DNA of 64,000 bases, taken from an uncultured Bacteroidales bacterium (lineage in GTDB: Bacteria > Bacteroidota > Bacteroidia > Bacteroidales > Muribaculaceae). Shown here piece by piece: positions 7,796 to 14,950 of this stretch. The notes beneath the pieces are model-generated. The model searched no databases and was not told where the DNA came from. It saw only the letters and a program-made list of their open reading frames with translations. The stretch spans positions 1-64,000 of the forward strand of contig CACWID010000008.1 in assembly GCA_902760865.1 (NCBI GenBank), read 5' to 3'. Each line of letters starts with the position of its first letter. The first letter of the stretch is position 1. The position numbers and the translations under genes were made by a program.

Positions 7796-8893
7796 ATGAT
7801 AAAGCGTTTGATTGTATTGGTGCTGGCGATGTCGGCTTGTTTGTCGGCATTGTGTCAGACGTGGCTGGGCGGCGACATCTCGATGATGACGTCCAATGCC
7901 CGCAATGGTGTGATTTACAAGGACTCCTGTGGCGTGACGGTTGACCCATACGACCTGTTCAAACAGCAGGGATGGAACATGATGCGCGTGCGCCTGTTCG
8001 TGGACCCGCAGAATGCGCCGGGCCGGCATCACGACGAGGGCGTGTGCCAGGATTTGGACTATGTCATCGACTTGTGCAAGACCATCAGGGCGCGCGGCTT
8101 TGAGGTGATGCTGGACTTCCACTACAGCGACACGTGGGCCGACCCCGCCAAGCAGTTTACACCCAAGCGGTGGGAAGGCCTTGGCGCTAAGGCGCTGGCC
8201 GACAGCATCTACCGCTATACCCGTCACTGCCTGCTGGCCCTGAAGGCTGCTGGCGTGGAGCCCGCCACCATCCAGGTGGGCAACGAGATCACCTTCGGCA
8301 TGGATTGGCCCGTGGGACGCGTGGACCCGATGAACGCGGACAATTGGGACGTGTTCACCGGCCTGCTCAAGGCGGGTTGCAAGGCGTGTCGCGAGGTGTG
8401 CCCCCAGGCCGGCATCATCATCCATACCGAGAAGGCCGGCGTGTGGGAGATGACCCGCAACTATTACGACCGCCTCAAGGCAGCCGGGGTGGACTATGAC
8501 ATCATCGGCCTGAGTTACTATCCCATGTGGCACGGCACGATTCCCAACCTGGGCAGGACGCTTGACTCGCTGGCTGAGCGTTTCCCGGACAAACCTGTGA
8601 TGATTGTCGAGGCCGCCTACTACTACCTGCACGACGGCGTGAACCGCGGCGAGGAGGACTTTTCTCATTGCTTGCCCGGCACCATCGAGGGGCAGCGCGA
8701 GTTCACGGCCCAGTTGGTCACCGAGTTGAACCGTCACAATAATGTGACGGGCCTGTTCTGGTGGTACCCCGAGGAGAACCGCTACGGCACCCGTTGGGAG
8801 AACAGCGGCTGGGGCTTGAACCGTGGCCTGTTCAATAGCGCCAACGGCCAGGCTCTGCCCGCCCTGTACGAGATGGGCCGCTTCAAGCGTTAG
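7796..8893 (+). CDS. GH53 endo-beta-1,4-galactanase, secreted
   Basis: 365 aa. Hydrolyses beta-1,4-galactan side chains of pectin/arabinogalactan. A signal sequence (MIKRLIVLVLAMSACLSALC) is followed by the GH53 start 'GGDISMM'. The catalytic pair is Glu164 in 'VGNEIT' (acid/base) and Glu272 in 'MIVEAAYY' (nucleophile). The whole protein is one GH53 domain. Translation can begin at 7715, but the ATG at 7796 gives the signal peptide. Whether the Cys residues near the cleavage site make it a lipoprotein is unclear. Unlike many secreted proteins here it has no dockerin. No SusC/D partner is adjacent. Confidence 0.92.
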   Translation: MIKRLIVLVLAMSACLSALCQTWLGGDISMMTSNARNGVIYKDSCGVTVDPYDLFKQQGWNMMRVRLFVDPQNAPGRHHDEGVCQDLDYVIDLCKTIRARGFEVMLDFHYSDTWADPAKQFTPKRWEGLGAKALADSIYRYTRHCLLALKAAGVEPATIQVGNEITFGMDWPVGRVDPMNADNWDVFTGLLKAGCKACREVCPQAGIIIHTEKAGVWEMTRNYYDRLKAAGVDYDIIGLSYYPMWHGTIPNLGRTLDSLAERFPDKPVMIVEAAYYYLHDGVNRGEEDFSHCLPGTIEGQREFTAQLVTELNRHNNVTGLFWWYPEENRYGTRWENSGWGLNRGLFNSANGQALPALYEMGRFKR

Positions 8894-8949
8894 GCGCTCT
8901 CCGTTGTGGCACCAACGTCTCCCCAGGGGGGCGCGACATGGTAGTATAA

Positions 8950-9059
8950 CCGCCCTGCGGGCGGGAAATTAAACAAATTTTTAATTAAAATTAAATATAA
9001 ATATTATCTTGTTTAATTTTTATACAAATTTTTGTTTAATTTCTCCGTGCGAAGCACGG
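8950..9059. repeat. composite palindromic element, copy 1
   Basis: Order: hairpin CCGCCC-TGC-GGGCGG, arm GAAATTAAACAAA, an AT-rich core, reverse arm TTTGTTTAATTTC, hairpin CCGTGC-GAA-GCACGG. A second, longer copy lies at 10148-10295, so the two bracket the transporter gene between them. Confidence 0.75.
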
Positions 9060-9144
9060 ACATTGATTTAGGCTTGATATATGAAACATCCCAACTGGAT
9101 ATCAGTGCATTACGTTCAGTAAATTCACTTCAAATCAACATACG

Positions 9145-10071
9145 ATGAAAAAGAACAAATCCATAGGCATCCTGTGCGCCATCTTGTCGGCTGTGTGTTA
9201 CGGCACGAACCCGTTTGGCGCGCTGCCGCTCTATGAGGAAGGTGTCAACACCGCGACGGTGCTGGCCCATCGCTTTGGGCTCGCCGTCATCCTGCTTGCC
9301 GTGGTGATGCTCATCAAGCGCATTGATTTCAGGGTGACGCGCCATGAGTTCAAGGTGCTGTTCTCGTTGGGCATACTGTTTGCCGCTTCGAGCATCACCT
9401 ATTATCAGAGTTTCCACTTCATGGATGCAGGCATCGCATCGACCATCCTGTTCGTCTATCCAGTCATGGTGGCGGTGATTATGGCGATGTTCTTCAAGGA
9501 TCGGGTGACGGCGATGACCGTTGTGGCCATCGTGATGTCGCTGGTGGGTATCGGTCTGCTGTACAAGGGCGAGACCGGGGCCTCGCTGAGTGCCGTGGGT
9601 ATCGTTCTGTGCGTGCTCTCATCGTTGGCCTATGCCGTCTATATCATCGTGGTCAATCAGTCGAGCATCAAGATGTCGTCGTTCAAGGTCACGTTCTATG
9701 CCATGCTGGTGTGTGAAATCACGTTGATACTCTATTCCTTCACGTCGCCGGAATTGTATCTGCATGCCCTTCCGTCGGCCCGTGCGTGGTCATTTGCCGT
9801 CTGGCTGAGCATTGTGCCCACGATTCTGTCGCTGGTATTCATGACCGTGGCCGTGCATCATGTGGGAGCGACGCCCACCGCCATCTTGGGCGCTCTTGAG
9901 CCTTTGACAGCAGTGGCTATCGGCGTGGTGGTCTTCGGAGAGGTGTTGACGCCCCGCTTGATTGTCGGTATCCTGTTCATCCTCTTCGCCGTGATGCTTG
10001 TGGTTCTGGGCAAGGATCTGCACCTGCGCACCATCACCCACGCCGTTTCCCGCCTGTGGCATTGGCGGTAA
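9145..10071 (+). CDS. DMT-superfamily (EamA) transporter
   Basis: 308 aa with about ten hydrophobic segments and two EamA repeats (roughly residues 5-140 and 150-290). It starts 'MKKNKSIGILCAILSAVCYG' and contains the typical 'YYQSFHFMDAGIASTILFVY' and 'LEPLTAVAIGVVVFGE' segments. It is an inner-membrane carrier for small metabolites, probably an exporter; the substrate cannot be told from sequence. It is flanked on both sides by copies of a composite palindromic repeat and is not in an operon. Confidence 0.9.
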   Translation: MKKNKSIGILCAILSAVCYGTNPFGALPLYEEGVNTATVLAHRFGLAVILLAVVMLIKRIDFRVTRHEFKVLFSLGILFAASSITYYQSFHFMDAGIASTILFVYPVMVAVIMAMFFKDRVTAMTVVAIVMSLVGIGLLYKGETGASLSAVGIVLCVLSSLAYAVYIIVVNQSSIKMSSFKVTFYAMLVCEITLILYSFTSPELYLHALPSARAWSFAVWLSIVPTILSLVFMTVAVHHVGATPTAILGALEPLTAVAIGVVVFGEVLTPRLIVGILFILFAVMLVVLGKDLHLRTITHAVSRLWHWR

Positions 10072-10147
10072 TGCGTACTTGAAACAAGGCATTGATAATC
10101 AGCCTCCTAAAAAAGGTTTTGTTGCAAAGCCATTGCTAGAATTATAA

Positions 10148-10295
10148 CCGCCCTGCGGGCGGGAAATTAATCAAATTAATTATAAAATTTTATTTTAAAA
10201 ATTTGTTTAATTTGAATAATCTTGGCTACACCTCAGTAAATCGAGCAAGCTCGTTTGCATTCGGTTTGCACAAGATTTCCCGTGCGATAGCACGG
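10148..10295. repeat. composite palindromic element, copy 2
   Basis: Same CCGCCC-TGC-GGGCGG hairpin and GAAATTAA arm as at 8950, and a closing CCGTGC-GATA-GCACGG hairpin. About 60 bp of extra sequence, bounded by AATCTTG and CAAGATT, sits before the second hairpin. Differences between the copies suggest repeated mobility or decay. Confidence 0.7.
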
Positions 10296-10357
10296 TTATA
10301 TTACCGTGTCGCAATGATGACACATCGCCATGTCATCAGATGTTTAACTACTGGAGA

Positions 10358-11392
10358 TTACATGCCCAGGTGGTCGCGGAGGATGTCGAGGGCTGCGGTG
10401 ACGTCGTCTGGGGGGGCGGTCTGGTCGATGCGGTAGTCGCCGATGGCGGCGAGCAGGGTGCAAGTGATTTCGCCGTCGCGACTTTTCTTGTCGTGGCGCA
10501 TCAGGGCCAGCAGTTCGTCGTAATCGTCGCAGGTGAAGGGGAAATCACGGTAATTGTCGCGCACGAAGTTGCCCAGCAGATGCACGTCATCGCTGGGGAA
10601 TTTCAGCAGTAGATGTGAAAGGACGGCCTCGGTCACCAGTCCCCAAGCGACGGCATAGCCGTGTGGAACGGGCGTGCCGCACTGCATCGCCAGGCTCTCG
10701 AAGGCGTGGCCGACGGTGTGTCCCAGGTTGAGGGCCTTGCGTTCGCCTTGCTCGTTGGGGTCACGGGCGACGATATCCACCTTGACCTGTACCGAGCGGC
10801 GCAGCCTTTCCAGCAGGTCGTCATGGTCGATGGGTGCGTTGAAATCATGGTCCAGCAGGCGCAAGAACTCGCTGCGGTCGCTCAACATCGCATGCTTGAG
10901 GACCTCGGCGAAACCCGACTTCATTTCTTCGATGGGCAGTGTGTCAAAATAACGTGTCGAGATGATGACGTCGCTGGCGGGAGCGAAGGCGCCGATCTCG
11001 TTTTTCAGCCCGTTGTAGTTGAAGCCCGTCTTGCCGCCGACGGCGGCATCGACAGCGCCTAATAGGGTAGTGGGCACATTGATGAACCTCACGCCGCGCT
11101 TGAAGGTTGCTGCGGCAAATCCGCCCAGGTCGCACACCATGCCGCCGCCCAGGTTGATGACCAGCGAATGGCGCGTCACGCCCATGTGCTCCATCTCGTC
11201 CCACACACGGGTGACGGTCGCCAGCGTCTTGTTGTCGTCGCCGTCGGGGATGGTGATGAGGCGGGCATCGGCCGGGGCAAAACGGGCGGTGTTGACGTCG
11301 GCAATCCACACCGTGAGGTTATGGTCGCCTGTTGCCGTCAAGCGTTCAATGGCCGCCGTGACGTCGTTGGTGAAAATGAGGTTCTGTCCCAT
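10358..11392 (-). CDS. aroB: 3-dehydroquinate synthase AroB
   Basis: 344 aa. NAD- and metal-dependent, converts DAHP to 3-dehydroquinate in the shikimate pathway. Conserved segments are clear: 'NLGGGMVCDLGGFAAATFKRG' overlaps the NAD site (only part quoted in family alignments), then 'VPTTLLGAVDAAVGGKTGFN', and a metal-binding 'LGHTVGHAFE' region. ATG start at 11392. It is monocistronic. The region upstream is an 82-bp tandem repeat array, so no standard promoter was found. Confidence 0.95.
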   Translation of the reverse strand: MGQNLIFTNDVTAAIERLTATGDHNLTVWIADVNTARFAPADARLITIPDGDDNKTLATVTRVWDEMEHMGVTRHSLVINLGGGMVCDLGGFAAATFKRGVRFINVPTTLLGAVDAAVGGKTGFNYNGLKNEIGAFAPASDVIISTRYFDTLPIEEMKSGFAEVLKHAMLSDRSEFLRLLDHDFNAPIDHDDLLERLRRSVQVKVDIVARDPNEQGERKALNLGHTVGHAFESLAMQCGTPVPHGYAVAWGLVTEAVLSHLLLKFPSDDVHLLGNFVRDNYRDFPFTCDDYDELLALMRHDKKSRDGEITCTLLAAIGDYRIDQTAPPDDVTAALDILRDHLGM

Positions 11393-11396
11393 TTAA

Positions 11397-11739
11397 AAAC
11401 TACGAATTACGCGAATTTTACGAATTTAGCATCCGCATTCTTATTGTTTCAAATTACACGAATTGTCTCTGCGTTTAGAAACTACGAATTACGCGAATTA
11501 AACTAATTTAGCATCCGCATTCTTATTATTTCAAATTACACGAATTGTCTCTGCGTTTAGAAACTACGAATTACGCGAATTTTACGAATTTAGCATCCGC
11601 ATTCTTATTGTTTCAAATTGCACGAATTGTCTCTGCGTTCAGAAACTACGAATTACGCGAATTTTACGAATTTAGCATCCGCATTCTTATTGTTCCAAAT
11701 TACACGAATTGTCTCTGCGTTTAGAAACTACGAATTACG
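11397..11739. repeat. 82-bp tandem repeat, four copies plus a partial fifth
   Basis: Units begin AAACTACGAATTACG at 11397, 11479, 11561, 11643 and (partial) 11725, exactly 82 bp apart and almost identical. Each unit is non-coding. The first unit and GCGTAATCCGTAGTT at 11852-11866 form an inverted pair that brackets the region. The array fills the gap between aroB and the HAD gene. The rest of the gap (11740-11873) shows nothing else recognisable. Confidence 0.92.
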
Positions 11740-11873
11740 TTAAGGGTATCGCATTGTGTTTTCTTTACGTGAATTATCGCGAATTTATCATTAATTAATT
11801 CATGATCAATTGACGGTAATTATATGTAAAAAAACGAGTGCGTCGGCCTTAGCGTAATCCGTAGTTCAAAACA

Positions 11874-12614
11874 TTAGGCTTTGACGAGGCTCAGGGCCAC
11901 GAGCAGTGAGGGCAGTGCGGCAGCCAGCTCGTCCATGTTCTTGTAGACGAGGTCGGCGCCAGCCTTGTAGAGGTCTTTCTCGGGGATGGGGCCCGTCGTC
12001 ACGCCGATGGTGAAGCAGCCGGCAGCGTGCGCGGCCTGTACGCCCAGGGGAGCGTTCTCGATGACGATGCACTGGCTGGGCTTCTTCTCGGCCTTGCTCA
12101 TACCCTTCAGGAAGGGCTCAGGATTGGGCTTGCCCTTGCGCACGTCATGGCCGGTGACTTTTGCCTCGCTGAAGAGTCCTGGGAAGTCATTCTCGATGCG
12201 TTGCAGCAGAGTGTCCTGCTGTGAACCGGTGACCAGAATGCGGTCCACGCCGGCATCCTTGAGGGTCTGCAGCACCCGAGAGGCACCAGGCATCACGGGA
12301 GCCTCTCCCAGCTCATGGAAGTAGCGGGTCTTCACGCCATAGAGGGCGCGTGCCTCGTCGTCGGTGATGTTCTTGCCGGCGCCGGTCTTGAACTTCATCT
12401 TGATGATCTCGCTACCCGTCATACCCTCGAGCTCATAGAACTCGTCACGGGTGCACTTGATGCCGTTCTTTTTCATGAGTTTCACCCAAGCCTGGGTGTG
12501 GAACTTCATGGAATCATAGAGAACGCCGTCGCAGTCGATGAGTGCGGCGCTGATGTCTAAGCCTTTTTGTCCTGTATATTTCAGGTATTCGGCTATCGTC
12601 TGTTGTAAGGTCAT
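11874..12614 (-). CDS. HAD-family phosphatase (beta-phosphoglucomutase-like)
   Basis: 246 aa. HAD motif I is 'ALIDCDGVLYDS' (nucleophile and acid/base Asp pair), motif II is 'ILVTGS', and motif III/IV lie around 'GKPNPEPFLKG' and 'CIVIENAPLGVQAAHAAG'. A helical cap follows motif I, as in subfamily I phosphatases and beta-phosphoglucomutases that act on sugar phosphates. The substrate is not predictable. It lies 40 bp downstream of the M15-like gene on the same strand and is probably co-transcribed. Confidence 0.88.
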   Translation of the reverse strand: MTLQQTIAEYLKYTGQKGLDISAALIDCDGVLYDSMKFHTQAWVKLMKKNGIKCTRDEFYELEGMTGSEIIKMKFKTGAGKNITDDEARALYGVKTRYFHELGEAPVMPGASRVLQTLKDAGVDRILVTGSQQDTLLQRIENDFPGLFSEAKVTGHDVRKGKPNPEPFLKGMSKAEKKPSQCIVIENAPLGVQAAHAAGCFTIGVTTGPIPEKDLYKAGADLVYKNMDELAAALPSLLVALSLVKA

Positions 12615-12654
12615 TGGTTTGAAAATTAGGATTGAGTATTCTAAATGTAAATTA

Positions 12655-13410
12655 TTATCTCACGGTGATGTGCAGGCAGCCCGACTTGCGCTCAAAGATG
12701 GCGTAGCATCGACCCTGCCGCCTGAAGTCCTGCACGACCTCGGCCAGGATGTTCTTCAGGTCCTCGAGCGAGACGACCATGGTCGGGTCGAGGCAGTCGA
12801 ACTTCACCCAGCTGATATCGACCGTCGTGCCGTACTGGTGGCACGAGTTCTCGGTCGCGGCACGGTTGCGGCGCATCAGTTTGGACACGCTATAGACGGT
12901 TCGCGTGACGCTGGTGACCTTGATGCGATAGGCTTTGCCGCCGCGCTTGCGGACGCTGTCCTGGAAGGCATAGCCGATTTCCTTGAGCAGCTGTGCCGCC
13001 TTGGGCACCAGGTAGGGCACCGATGCGCTCAGGTCATCGAGCATATAGGCGTCACAGGAGTAAATCCTGATGAGAGGGCGGTCGATGTGATAGGCATCGC
13101 TCAGGCTGGTCACAGGCTTGAAGCCGTTCATTTCGGCCGCTTGAAGCTGCAGTGCGTTGGAGTCGTTGAAGATTTCCTTGAGCGGGCGTTGCTCGATATA
13201 GGTGGGCAGGCGGTGTATCTCGGCATCGTCGATGAGTCCCATGCTGTCACCTGTCAGGGCGCGGTTCATAGGCATGGCGGGCGGCGCCTTGTAGTCCCAT
13301 GCAGTGGTATCTTGTTGCTGCTTGCTGCCATGTCCGCACGATGTGCCGCTAGCCAGGGCAATACCCATCAGCAGCAACAACGGCAGTAGGCGCAAGATGT
13401 TTCGGTTCAT
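12655..13410 (-). CDS. M15-like (DUF5715-type) putative peptidase lipoprotein
   Basis: 251 aa. Hydrophobic N-terminus ending 'SGTSC', so probably exported and lipid-anchored. 'SCHQYGTTVD' (His191, Asp198) matches the SxHxxGxxxD zinc motif of M15/VanY D,D-carboxypeptidases, and a third ligand could be His247 in the C-terminal 'CLHITV'. A role in trimming peptidoglycan stem peptides is inferred, not shown. It is the first gene of a probable two-gene unit with the HAD phosphatase and has its own promoter. Confidence 0.7.
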   Translation of the reverse strand: MNRNILRLLPLLLLMGIALASGTSCGHGSKQQQDTTAWDYKAPPAMPMNRALTGDSMGLIDDAEIHRLPTYIEQRPLKEIFNDSNALQLQAAEMNGFKPVTSLSDAYHIDRPLIRIYSCDAYMLDDLSASVPYLVPKAAQLLKEIGYAFQDSVRKRGGKAYRIKVTSVTRTVYSVSKLMRRNRAATENSCHQYGTTVDISWVKFDCLDPTMVVSLEDLKNILAEVVQDFRRQGRCYAIFERKSGCLHITVR

Positions 13411-13444
13411 CTTAGTTATTCAGGTAGTTTCTAGTTTCAGCAAG

Positions 13445-13476
13445 CAAAGATAGTGCAAGTCGCCCACAAAACCAAA
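13445..13476 (-). promoter_or_regulatory. promoter of the M15-like/HAD unit
   Basis: Minus strand TTTG (13473-13476), 20 bases, TATCTTTG (13445-13452). This fits the consensus, with a leader of about 30 bases. Confidence 0.6.
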
Positions 13477-13546
13477 AAAAACATTCTTTTTTGTACCAAA
13501 GCAAATCATCCAAAGCGCTCAGTAATGACTCAAATTTGCCTCTTTT

Positions 13547-13578
13547 TTTGGTGATTTCGCCAAATGTGACTAATTTTG
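13547..13578 (+). promoter_or_regulatory. promoter of the toxin-antitoxin unit, near-leaderless
   Basis: TTTG (13547-13550), 20 bases, TAATTTTG (13571-13578). The ATG of the first gene is only 4 bases beyond the -7 box, so the transcript would start at or next to the start codon. Confidence 0.65.
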
Positions 13579-13582
13579 CGAC

Positions 13583-13864
13583 ATGACCAAGCAAGAATGT
13601 GTACAGCAGTTGTCTGCGCCGTGTTTTTGGGATACCGACCGGCAGACTTTTGACATGGACCAGTACCCGGCGTTCATCGTCTCGCGCGTGTTTGAGATAG
13701 GGACGCTCAATGACTGGCGCTTGCTTGTGTCGTATTATGGGCTTGCCCGTATTGTAGATGTTTGCAAACAGTTGCGCAATCTCGACCCAGTGAGTCTATC
13801 CTTTATTACTACTGTCTCTGACACCAATCCAGCCGATTACCGATGCTATATTTCAAAACAATAG
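13583..13864 (+). CDS. DUF6922-like putative antitoxin
   Basis: 93 aa, no signal or membrane segment. 'PCFWDTD' followed by 'FIVSRVFEIGTLNDWRLLV' and 'YYGLARIVDVCKQLRNLDP' is the pattern of small proteins encoded before AbiEii-type nucleotidyltransferases in Bacteroidetes. Its 3' end overlaps the toxin gene by 22 bp. The start could be leaderless. It is inferred to neutralise the downstream protein; the family call rests on recognition and context. Confidence 0.7.
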   Translation: MTKQECVQQLSAPCFWDTDRQTFDMDQYPAFIVSRVFEIGTLNDWRLLVSYYGLARIVDVCKQLRNLDPVSLSFITTVSDTNPADYRCYISKQ

Positions 13865-14457
13865 AGCCGTCAACCCTTGAGTTACTCCAAGGATTGATGC
13901 AGGAGCCCTTGTTGAAGGATACTCGTCTGGTGGGCGGAACGGCATTGGCATTGCAGCTTGGGCATCGCAGCTCCGTTGACTTGGATCTTTTTGGGCATTT
14001 TTCCTGCGATGACATTCAGTTAAGACAGATGCTAGCAACTCATGGTAAAATCCAGGTTATCAGTTGCTCGCCAAATGTGAAGATTTTCACAATCAATGAT
14101 GTGAAGGTGGATATAGTGAATTATGATAGCCCATGGATAGAGGAAATGGTAGTGCATGAGGACTTGAGACTGGCGTCAATAGCCGAGATTGCGGCGATGA
14201 AGGTGCGTGCCATTATGGGGCGCGGGACAAGAAAGGACTTCGTTGACATGTATTTCTTGTTGCAGCAATTCTCGATATTCCAGATCATGGATTTTTATCA
14301 TAAAAAATACCCTGATTTTAATGACTTTATTGCAGTTAAAAGCTTGACTTATTTTGACGATGCAGAACAAGTCCCGATGCCCTTGATGCATGATAAGACA
14401 TCTTGGGAGACGATGAAAGCGCTGATAATAAAGTGCGTAAAACAATTGGTGGAATGA
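13843..14457 (+). CDS. AbiEii-like nucleotidyltransferase toxin
   Basis: 204 aa. 'LVGGTALALQLGH' then 'SVDLDLF' (Asp46, Asp48) and 'VKVDIVNY' (Asp90) are the GG...DxD...D signature of the MNT-fold AbiEii/MenT toxin family. Those proteins add nucleotides to targets such as tRNA 3' ends and halt growth. All three catalytic acids are present, so it should be active. It follows its likely antitoxin with a 22-bp overlap and itself overlaps the next gene by 4 bp (ATGA). The two TA genes look more AT-rich than their neighbours, which fits acquisition. Confidence 0.85.
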   Translation: MLYFKTIEPSTLELLQGLMQEPLLKDTRLVGGTALALQLGHRSSVDLDLFGHFSCDDIQLRQMLATHGKIQVISCSPNVKIFTINDVKVDIVNYDSPWIEEMVVHEDLRLASIAEIAAMKVRAIMGRGTRKDFVDMYFLLQQFSIFQIMDFYHKKYPDFNDFIAVKSLTYFDDAEQVPMPLMHDKTSWETMKALIIKCVKQLVE

Positions 14458-14948
14458 ATGACGATAAACGATATAGCATCCTTTTTGTCTGTCTGGGGAA
14501 CATTTGTCGGTCCCCGGCGGCGCAGGCTGTGATGCAGCGCATGGTGGATGAGCGCGGCCTGACAGAGCGCTTTTTCATCGACTCGGCGGGCCTAGGGGGC
14601 TGGCATACCGGTGACCTGCCCGACAAGCGCATGCGCGTGCATGCCCGTCCGCGCGGCTATGAGCTGACCCATCGGGCACGATGCGTGCGGGGTAGTGACT
14701 TTGAGGACTTTGACTTAATTGTGGGTATGGATGCCGCCAATGTTGACGACCTGCGCTCCCGGGCGCTGACCCTGGAGCAGCAGGACAAGGTGGTGATGAT
14801 GGGCGGTTACATCCGCCAGTACCCGCACTATGACCACGTGCCCGACCCCTACTATGAGGGCAGCGAGGGCTTTGAACTCGTGCTTGACCTGCTCGAGGAC
14901 GCGTGTGACAACCTGCTGAATCAGATTATTCAACAAAACAAGATATAA
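14454..14948 (+). CDS. low-molecular-weight protein tyrosine phosphatase
   Basis: 164 aa, cytoplasmic. The active-site loop 'FVCLGNICRS' (Cys13, Arg19) begins right at the N-terminus, and 'VPDPYYEG' near residue 128 supplies the general-acid Asp. The family removes phosphate from tyrosines or small phosphoesters. The ATG at 14454 overlaps the toxin stop (ATGA), so translation is probably coupled to the TA genes. In turn the GH20 gene starts 2 bases after this stop. Whether the phosphatase belongs functionally to either neighbour is unknown. Confidence 0.92.
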   Translation: MNDDKRYSILFVCLGNICRSPAAQAVMQRMVDERGLTERFFIDSAGLGGWHTGDLPDKRMRVHARPRGYELTHRARCVRGSDFEDFDLIVGMDAANVDDLRSRALTLEQQDKVVMMGGYIRQYPHYDHVPDPYYEGSEGFELVLDLLEDACDNLLNQIIQQNKI

Positions 14949-14950
14949 CA

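Noticed and set aside
11397-11739. Possible CRISPR array
   Set aside because: The 82-bp units are contiguous and near-identical over their full length, with no short repeat plus unique spacer pattern and no cas genes.
13412-13594. 60-codon minus-strand frame between the M15-like gene and the TA pair
   Set aside because: It spans both divergent promoters and has no recognisable start context or homology.
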